A stretch of DNA of 5,684 bases from Armatimonadetes bacterium UBA5419 (GTDB lineage: Bacteria > Armatimonadota > UBA10988). The DNA lies in assembly GCA_002409445.1 (NCBI GenBank), contig DHNJ01000068.1, positions 1-5,684 of the forward strand. The letters are read 5' to 3'. The translations under genes and the position numbers were made by a program. This document shows, piece after piece, positions 1-4,737 of the stretch. Under the pieces are notes generated by a model. It saw only the letters and a program-made list of their open reading frames with translations, was not told the DNA's origin and made no database searches. Each line of letters opens with the position of its first letter. Within the stretch, counting starts at the first letter, position 1.

Positions 1-873
1 GTTTGCGCGGCGGTCAGCGGGGCCCTGGTGGCCGCGGCGCTGCAGTTCACGCTGGCCGGCTTCCGCGCGAACATGCCGCGTCAGGCGGGCGCCGGGCTGG
101 TGCATGCCGGCGTGGCGCTGCTGGTGCTGGGCGCGCTGTTCAGCGTGAACGGCGAGCGCCACCAGCGCGTCGACCTGGCGGTCAACAGCTCCGCGCCGAC
201 CAACTGGGGCGAGCTGGCGTTTGGCGAACCGAGCGAGAACGCCCAGGGTCGCCTGCAGCTGCCGCTCACCTTGGAGGGCCGGGAGAAGGTGTCGTTGTTC
301 TTCGACACGCCGATGGGCCTGATGCGCCACCCGGTCATCTGGTCGCACCTGTGGGGTGATGTCTACATCGCGCCCGAGTCCTTCAGCGACAACAGCCTCA
401 CGAGCACGCTGACGCGGGGCGAGGCGGGGACGCTGGGGACCGTCAACGTGACCTTCGAGGCGTTCGAGGTCGGCAGCGACCACGGCGCGGGCGGGCACGG
501 CTCGATGGGCGGCGCGATGCGCGCGGGGGCGCGGCTGAAGGTCGAGGAGGGCGGCGAGACTGGCGAGGTCACCCCGGCGCTCGAACTGACCATGGATGGC
601 ACCAAGTCCGTGCCGGTCGAGTGGCGTGGCAAGACCTTTGAACTGATGGAACTAGACGTGGACCATCGGGCCGTGACGATCCGGCTGGATGATCCGACGC
701 AGGCTGACAAAGGGCCGATGCTGAGCGTCCAGATCGCTAGCAAGCCAGGCATCTGGCTCGTTTGGCTCGGGACGTTGGTCCTGTTGGCCGGTGGACTGCT
801 CGGGCTTAGCCGGCCGCGGTCGGTTCAACGGGAAACCAACCAACCCGTTCCGGCGTCCGAGATCAGTGTCTGA
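1..873 (+). CDS. ccmF: CcmF-like cytochrome c haem lyase, C-terminal part (5' end outside window)
   Basis: Reading frame 1 is open from the first base to a TGA at 871-873, giving 290 visible residues; the true start lies upstream. The GTG at position 28 is internal, because coding similarity continues before it. The fragment has the layout of the CcmF C-terminal region. A transmembrane helix at about residues 31-49 carries the motif LVHAGVALLVLG, like the AHLGVA helix of CcmF. A long periplasmic domain follows, with a MRHPVIW...DVYIAPES stretch that matches the family's P-x-I...DLYxSP segment. A last helix at about residues 252-270 (KPGIWLVWLGTLVLLAGG) matches the family's terminal helix, and a short polar tail ends the protein. 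In System I maturation CcmF takes haem from CcmE and attaches it to CXXCH cysteines at the outer face of the membrane. His35 may correspond to a b-haem ligand of CcmF; that is inference. The catalytic WWD region is not in the window. The next gene encodes a seven-haem cytochrome, which fits this role. A Gly/His/Met-rich loop lies at about residues 160-179. Confidence 0.87.
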   Translation, partial: VCAAVSGALVAAALQFTLAGFRANMPRQAGAGLVHAGVALLVLGALFSVNGERHQRVDLAVNSSAPTNWGELAFGEPSENAQGRLQLPLTLEGREKVSLFFDTPMGLMRHPVIWSHLWGDVYIAPESFSDNSLTSTLTRGEAGTLGTVNVTFEAFEVGSDHGAGGHGSMGGAMRAGARLKVEEGGETGEVTPALELTMDGTKSVPVEWRGKTFELMELDVDHRAVTIRLDDPTQADKGPMLSVQIASKPGIWLVWLGTLVLLAGGLLGLSRPRSVQRETNQPVPASEISV

Positions 874-909
874 GTTGCGCTGTGGCGGCAGAGTCTAGCC
901 GCGGGAGTT

Positions 910-913
910 GGAG
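910..913 (+). promoter_or_regulatory. Ribosome binding site of the multihaem cytochrome gene
   Basis: GGAG lies 6 nt before the ATG at 920. It decides the start: the in-frame TTG at 908 would overlap this site and add four residues ahead of a normal signal peptide. The 46-nt gap after ccmF shows no convincing promoter, so readthrough from ccmF is likely. Confidence 0.65.
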
Positions 914-919
914 AATACG

Positions 920-1900
920 ATGAAGCATGGACTGAGGCCCTTGTTGGTCGTTGCTGTCCTTGGCCTACTGGCGGCCGCCCTCGGGGCCCAAGTGCCGGAC
1001 AACGCCCGGTACGTGGGCTCGCGGATGTGCATTACCTGCCACCGGGCGACCGACCGGGAGGTGACGACCAAGTACGTCGAAGGCCGCATGGCCAACGCGC
1101 TGATCGAAGTCAACATGGACAACGAGGAGCAGGTCGACAAGTACCTGGTCTGTGACTTCACCGATGCGCCGTTTACCCGCGACGACATCGCTTGGATCCT
1201 CGCCACGGGCGAGAACGAGCAGGCCTACATGGATGCCGACTTCCAGGTCCTGCCCGCGAAGTGGATTGTGGCGGAGAACCGCTGGCAGGAGATCCCTGCG
1301 GTTGACGGTTTCACCGAGTGCGTGCCCTGCCACAGCACTGACTTCAACACCGAGGAGCGGACCTTCCGCGTGGCCGGTGTTGGTTGCGAGAGCTGCCACG
1401 GCCCCGGTAGTGTGCACCAGACCGCTGCGCCGGCGAACAAGCTGACGACCATCCTGCAGCCGAACACACTGGATGCGCACACCTCCTCCATGGTTTGCGG
1501 TCAATGCCACAGCAAGGGCCGCTCGACCGACGGTACCTCGCCGTTCCCGATTGGCTACAAGCCGGGCGCCAACCTGGACGACTTCATGGTTCAGGAAGAG
1601 GTCACGGGCCCGGGTCAGAACCAGCAGTACACCGACCTGGTCGGCACCCAGCACTGGGAGAACGAGGTCGGCTGTCTGACCTGCCATGATCCGCATGGTG
1701 ACACCGGCAACCCGGCGCAGCTGCACCAGCCGATCAACGATACCTGCCTGAGCTGCCACGCGGATACGGTGACGGACATTCCGACGCATGCCGCCGAGCA
1801 CAACGTCGAAGCGGCGGCAGACGCCACCTGCGCGACCTGCCACATGCCCGAGGGTCGGCACCTGTTCGACTCGGCTGTCGCGGCCGAGACGGCGGGTTAG
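920..1900 (+). CDS. Exported seven-haem (heptahaem) cytochrome c
   Basis: The 326-residue protein starts at ATG 920, chosen because of the GGAG 6 nt upstream and the signal peptide that follows. The N-terminus has basic residues, then a hydrophobic core (LLVVAVLGLLAAA) and a likely cleavage site after LGA at residue 23, so the mature protein should be periplasmic or extracellular. There is no second membrane helix and no lipobox. Seven CXXCH haem c sites begin at Cys37, 134, 156, 193, 252, 276 and 304. The mature part has eight further histidines (166, 187, 245, 259, 269, 290, 294, 314), enough in number for distal ligands. YVGSRMCITCH near the start, GCESCHGPGSVH, and a closing CATCHMP are typical of the broad multihaem family related to cytochrome c554. 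The likely role is electron transfer across the periplasm. The donor, acceptor and any enzymatic activity cannot be read from the sequence. Residues 42-133 contain no histidine, leaving haem 1 well separated. It lies directly after ccmF and probably in its transcript. Confidence 0.93.
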   Translation: MKHGLRPLLVVAVLGLLAAALGAQVPDNARYVGSRMCITCHRATDREVTTKYVEGRMANALIEVNMDNEEQVDKYLVCDFTDAPFTRDDIAWILATGENEQAYMDADFQVLPAKWIVAENRWQEIPAVDGFTECVPCHSTDFNTEERTFRVAGVGCESCHGPGSVHQTAAPANKLTTILQPNTLDAHTSSMVCGQCHSKGRSTDGTSPFPIGYKPGANLDDFMVQEEVTGPGQNQQYTDLVGTQHWENEVGCLTCHDPHGDTGNPAQLHQPINDTCLSCHADTVTDIPTHAAEHNVEAAADATCATCHMPEGRHLFDSAVAAETAG

Positions 1901-1908
1901 TCGACACA

Positions 1909-1918
1909 CCTAGCTAGG
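1909..1918. repeat. 10-bp perfect palindrome with two CTAG sites
   Basis: CCTAGCTAGG equals its own reverse complement. It sits 8 nt after the cytochrome stop codon and shares its last base with the large hairpin. It could be a protein-binding site or chance; its function is unknown. Confidence 0.4.
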
Positions 1919-1957
1919 CTTCCGGCCGGCGGCGCGCAAGCGTCGCCGGCCGGAAGC
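1918..1957. terminator. Long GC-rich hairpin between convergent genes, probable bidirectional terminator
   Basis: The arms at 1918-1935 and 1940-1957 pair over 18 bp: 14 outer Watson-Crick pairs without mismatch, one G-U pair (1932 with 1943), then three more Watson-Crick pairs. The loop at 1936-1939 is GCAA, a stable GNRA tetraloop in the plus-strand RNA; the minus-strand RNA would have a UUGC loop. It starts 17 nt after the cytochrome stop and lies 12 nt past the nagA stop, where both transcription units should end. Neither side has a run of T residues, so it is not a classical intrinsic terminator. It could work as a U-tract-free terminator or as a barrier against 3' exonucleases. Confidence 0.7.
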
Positions 1958-1969
1958 GTTGGGCTAACG

Positions 1970-2863
1970 CTACCGGCCGAGGATGCGTCGTGGGTTGATG
2001 TCGGTCATCTGCGCGATATCCGCAGCGCTGTAGCCGAGTTGACGGAGATGGTCGATGCATTGGGCCATGTTGCGGCTCGACCCCGCCAGCCACCCGCCTG
2101 CAGGGTCCCACAGCTTGCCGTCCGGCTCCAGACTGACCCAGCCGTCGCGGTGGCGGTAGCGGCCTGGCGGCAGGCCCGCCAGGTTGGCCGCGTCGCTGAT
2201 CACCGTCACGCGCTGCGGGCCGAAGTGATCGACGATCAGCCGGATCACGTGCGGCGGCAGGTGGTGGCCGTCGGCTATAATCGTCGGGTCCAACCCACGG
2301 CTGGCTAGCGCCGCCAGCAGCGGGTTGTGGTGGCGGTGCAGCTCAAGCGGCAGGCCGTTGCCCAGATGGGTCAGGAGCGTTGCCCCAGCGTCGGCCAGGC
2401 GCGCCAGGTCATCGACGGTAGCGAGATGGTGGCCGAGGCCGACGATGACGCCGTCGTCCACCGCGGCGGCGCAGACATCGGCCGCACCGGGCACGTCCGC
2501 GGCGATCGTCAGAATCCGAATGCGTCCCTCCGCGGCATCGAACAGCCACCGCCAGGCGCCGACCGTGGGCGGCTGGATCCAGGCGGGCTCGTGCGCGCCG
2601 ACCGCACCCCTGGCGGCCGAGAGGAACGGACCCTCCAGGTGCAGGCCGTGGACTCGGCCGATGAACTCCGGCTCCGCGGTGATCCGGCCGACCATCCGCA
2701 GGTTTCGCACCAGCGTCTCCGGCGCCGCGGTGACGATGGTCGCGACGAACCCGTCGCAGTGCTCCAGGCAGGCCCGGAAGGTAGTACGGGTCTGCTCGGC
2801 TGTCAGATTGGGGTCATCGAAGCCGATGCCGAGTTGCCCGTTGACCTGTAAGTCGACGCCCAT
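1970..2863 (-). CDS. nagA: Short N-acetylglucosamine-6-phosphate deacetylase (barrel-only NagA)
   Basis: The 297-residue protein belongs to the amidohydrolase superfamily. NagA removes acetate from N-acetylglucosamine-6-phosphate in the cytoplasm, giving glucosamine-6-phosphate for NagB. The landmarks appear in order. GLHLEGPF at 73-80 has the metal-binding Glu78. GHH at 144-146 and THLGNGLP at 165-172 give metal ligands His145 and His166. HRHHN is at 176-180 and ADGHHLPP at 197-204. VISDAANLAG at 221-230 has the catalytic Asp224. LAGSS at 259-263 and NPRRILGR at the C-terminus are the closing family motifs. Typical NagA is about 380 residues. This one opens directly at the first barrel strand (MGVDLQVNG) and stops at ILGR, so it lacks the N- and C-terminal pieces that build the usual beta-sandwich domain. 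I recall similar short DLQVNG-type homologues in other phyla, so it is probably intact. The start is ATG 2863, or GTG 2866 one codon earlier. The junction reads GTGATG and overlaps the nagB TGA, implying translational coupling. Confidence 0.88.
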   Translation of the reverse strand: MGVDLQVNGQLGIGFDDPNLTAEQTRTTFRACLEHCDGFVATIVTAAPETLVRNLRMVGRITAEPEFIGRVHGLHLEGPFLSAARGAVGAHEPAWIQPPTVGAWRWLFDAAEGRIRILTIAADVPGAADVCAAAVDDGVIVGLGHHLATVDDLARLADAGATLLTHLGNGLPLELHRHHNPLLAALASRGLDPTIIADGHHLPPHVIRLIVDHFGPQRVTVISDAANLAGLPPGRYRHRDGWVSLEPDGKLWDPAGGWLAGSSRNMAQCIDHLRQLGYSAADIAQMTDINPRRILGR

Positions 2864-3606
2864 CACCGGCCGCCTAGCCCCGCCGCGGCGGACTCATCGA
2901 GCACTAAGGTGCAAGCTGCGTGCTGCTGCAGAATCGAAGCCGGTGCGAGGTTCGAGACCGGCCCCTCGACGCAGGCGCGGACGGCGGCGGCTTTTCGCTT
3001 GTCGGGCACGGTGCAGATGATCCGGGTACAGGTCATCATCTGCGCGATGGACATCGAGATGGCGTGGGTCGGTACAGCCTCGAACGAGGCGAACCAGCCT
3101 TCGCCAACCTGCTGCCGCCGGCACGCTTCGTCCAGTTCAACCAGAATGTAGGGGTCGGGCGCCTCGAAGTCGGCCGGCGGGTCGTTGAATGCCAGGTGGC
3201 AGTTCTCTCCGATGCCGCAGAGGCAGAGGTCGATCGGTGCGGCGGCGACTAGCACGTTGAGCCGCGCTAGTTCCGCATCGAGGTCGGCCGCCTCGCCGTC
3301 AACGTAGTGCATGGCGCCGAGCGGGCCGGGCAGCATGCCGACGAACCGTTCGCGCAGATAGCCGCGGAACGAAGCGGGATGGGTGACCGGCAGGCCGACG
3401 TACTCGTCGAGGTGGAAGGCTGTGATCCGCGACCATGGCAGGTCGGCTGCGGTCAGGCACTTGAGCATCTCGAACTGCGACGCGCCCGTCGCCAGGACCA
3501 TACGCGCCTGGCCACCATTGGCTGTTAGGCGCTGTAGCTCGGCGACCGCCAGGGCCGCGGCCTCCGCGCCCATCGCGGGCGGGTCAGGCAGGACTCGGAT
3601 GTCCAC
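2863..3606 (-). CDS. nagB: Glucosamine-6-phosphate deaminase family protein (NagB), atypical active-site loop
   Basis: The 247-residue protein starts at GTG 3606, placed by an AGGAGG 9 nt upstream; codons further upstream in this frame lie inside the preceding gene. NagB converts glucosamine-6-phosphate to fructose-6-phosphate and ammonia in the cytoplasm. Visible motifs are the phosphate-binding ATGAS loop (39-43), FHLDEYVGLP (64-73) with the family's catalytic Asp67, GIGENCHLAFNDPPADF (131-147), and a C-terminal EGPVSNLAPASILQQH (214-229) typical of the fold. Compared with the E. coli enzyme, whose loop has Asp141, His143 and Glu148, the histidine is kept (His137) while the other two become Asn135 and Asp142. 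The usual LTVGV-like strand reads ISMSI (183-187). I recall similar loops in a NagB-like subfamily in other phyla, so it is probably functional. Direct coupling to nagA supports the role. A related isomerase or deaminase acting on another sugar phosphate is possible. Confidence 0.86.
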   Translation of the reverse strand: MDIRVLPDPPAMGAEAAALAVAELQRLTANGGQARMVLATGASQFEMLKCLTAADLPWSRITAFHLDEYVGLPVTHPASFRGYLRERFVGMLPGPLGAMHYVDGEAADLDAELARLNVLVAAAPIDLCLCGIGENCHLAFNDPPADFEAPDPYILVELDEACRRQQVGEGWFASFEAVPTHAISMSIAQMMTCTRIICTVPDKRKAAAVRACVEGPVSNLAPASILQQHAACTLVLDESAAAGLGGR

Positions 3607-3615
3607 GGGGTCTGG

Positions 3616-3621
3616 CCTCCT
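3616..3621 (-). promoter_or_regulatory. nagB ribosome binding site overlapping the upstream stop codon
   Basis: The minus strand reads TAGGAGG: the TAG stop of the serine hydrolase (3622-3620) shares two bases with a consensus AGGAGG. A 9-nt spacer leads to the GTG start of nagB. This fixes the nagB start and suggests that ribosomes finishing the hydrolase may promote nagB initiation. Confidence 0.8.
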
Positions 3622-4720
3622 ATCGAGGCAGGTCCTTCGCCGCGCGGACAAAGGCTTCCTGCGCCTCGGCGCCCCGGCTGGGGAATCCGCCATGCTGGAC
3701 CAGCCAGACCAGCAATAGGTCGTCCTCGACGTGGACACTCATGTGCGTGCCGGCGGCGCCACCGTGCCCGTAGCCCCCAGGCCAAACGGCCAAGCCCAGC
3801 CCATAGCTCTCGTCAAGCTCGGGCGGGGTCTGGCGCTGGGTCATGTGGGCAACTGCTTCCGCGCTGAGCAGTCGCCGCCCCTCGTGGACGCCACCGTGGA
3901 CGAGGAGACGGAGGAAGGCCAGGCAGTCGTGTGCTGTCGAGAAAAGCCCGCCGGCGGGTAGGGCGTAGCGGGTCCTGCGGTCGTCGAGAGGGTACCGCAG
4001 TTGGGTGTGGCGCTGCTCGTTCAAGCCGTCACCCGCAGCGTTCGGTCCGTAAACGCTGGGCAAGCGCTGGATTTGTGCCGCCGTGGGCCAGAACGTGGTC
4101 TCGCTCATGCCCAGCGGGTCGAGAACGCGCGACTGGAGGTAGTCTTCGAAGGGCTGGCCGCAGACGATCTCGACGATGCGTGCCACGACATTGGTGCCGA
4201 TGTTCGAGTACTGGTAGCGGCTGCCGGGCTCGTAATCGAGCGGCACCAGGCCATAGCCGCGGACCGCATCGACGAGCGCGAAGCGGTCGAGTGTGGGTTG
4301 CTCGAGCGGCGTGCTGAAGCGGAATCCCGCGGTATGGGCGAGCGCCTGGCGGATGGTCGGTGGTGCCGCGGGCGCGCGGAGGACGGTCTGCTGCTCGTCC
4401 TGGCTAGCGACCCAGCGCAGACCACGCAGTTCGGGCAGGTACTTCTCGAGCGGGTCGTCGAGGCTGACCCAGCCCTCATCGATCATCATCATCACGCAGG
4501 TTGCCGTCATGGGCTTGGTCTGCGACGCAATCCAGAACAGCGCGTCGGGCGGCATCGGCTCGCGCCGCGCGACGTTGGCCCAGCCGACGGTCTCGTGTGC
4601 CAGGATGCGCTCGGGCGTGGCCGCCAGCATCACCGCACCAGCCAGCTCGTGACGGTCGACAAACGGTTCAATCGCGGCCCGCAATCGGCCTTCTGCACCA
4701 GACTTTGATGTCTCGATCAT
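3620..4720 (-). CDS. Beta-lactamase-family serine hydrolase (class C / penicillin-binding-protein-like fold)
   Basis: The 366-residue protein begins at ATG 4720, with GGAG 6 nt upstream. All three active-site motifs of the family are present. The SxxK motif is SQTK at 66-69 in the context FWIASQTKPMT, with nucleophile Ser66 and Lys69. The YxN motif is YSN at 171-173. The third motif is HGG at 319-321 in GYGHGGAAGT. Family landmarks such as LDDPLEKYLPE (87-97), ALAHTAGF (126-133) and DPLGMSETTFW (201-211) support it. I see no signal peptide or lipobox, so it is probably cytoplasmic, unlike secreted AmpC or cell-wall DD-peptidases. The family covers esterases, D-aminopeptidases, amide hydrolases and lactamases, and the sequence does not choose between them. 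It is 17 nt downstream of the guanylyltransferase gene and 13 nt upstream of nagB. That suggests, without proof, a substrate related to amino sugars or cell-wall fragments. Confidence 0.9.
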   Translation of the reverse strand: MIETSKSGAEGRLRAAIEPFVDRHELAGAVMLAATPERILAHETVGWANVARREPMPPDALFWIASQTKPMTATCVMMMIDEGWVSLDDPLEKYLPELRGLRWVASQDEQQTVLRAPAAPPTIRQALAHTAGFRFSTPLEQPTLDRFALVDAVRGYGLVPLDYEPGSRYQYSNIGTNVVARIVEIVCGQPFEDYLQSRVLDPLGMSETTFWPTAAQIQRLPSVYGPNAAGDGLNEQRHTQLRYPLDDRRTRYALPAGGLFSTAHDCLAFLRLLVHGGVHEGRRLLSAEAVAHMTQRQTPPELDESYGLGLAVWPGGYGHGGAAGTHMSVHVEDDLLLVWLVQHGGFPSRGAEAQEAFVRAAKDLPR

Positions 4721-4726
4721 CGTTCA

Positions 4727-4730
4727 CTCC
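4727..4730 (-). promoter_or_regulatory. Ribosome binding site of the serine hydrolase gene
   Basis: On the minus strand GGAG lies 6 nt before the ATG at 4720. A second GGAG lies further upstream at 4735-4732. The whole 17-nt gap after the guanylyltransferase stop is used by these sites, leaving no room for a separate promoter between the genes. Confidence 0.6.
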
Positions 4731-4737
4731 GCTCCGT

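Noticed and set aside
28..30. GTG as the start of the first plus-strand gene
   Set aside because: The frame is open to the left edge, and the residues before it (VCAAVSGAL) continue the hydrophobic pattern of CcmF, so this is an internal codon of a gene cut by the window.
965..1909. Long minus-strand open frame of 314 codons opposite the cytochrome gene
   Set aside because: It is an antisense shadow caused by high GC codon bias. Its protein is Arg/Val/Gly-rich without a recognisable domain, while the plus strand has seven haem motifs and a signal peptide.
2874..2876. Apparent TAG on the minus strand near the end of nagB
   Set aside because: It is out of frame; in the nagB frame these bases belong to GGG-CTA-GGC, and the true stop is the TGA at 2865-2863.
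2325..3020. Plus-strand open frame of 231 codons across nagA and the end of nagB
   Set aside because: The product is a low-complexity Arg/Ser/Pro/Ala sequence with no family motif, and it crosses the junction of two well-supported opposite-strand genes.
3607..3738. N-terminal extension of nagB by 44 codons
   Set aside because: It would overlap the serine hydrolase gene, its residues are Arg/Ser-rich and unlike the family, and a consensus AGGAGG sits 9 nt before the GTG at 3606.
4001..4708. Plus-strand open frame of 235 codons opposite the serine hydrolase
   Set aside because: The Arg/Gly/Val/Ala-rich product has no domain, and the opposite strand carries all three serine hydrolase motifs.
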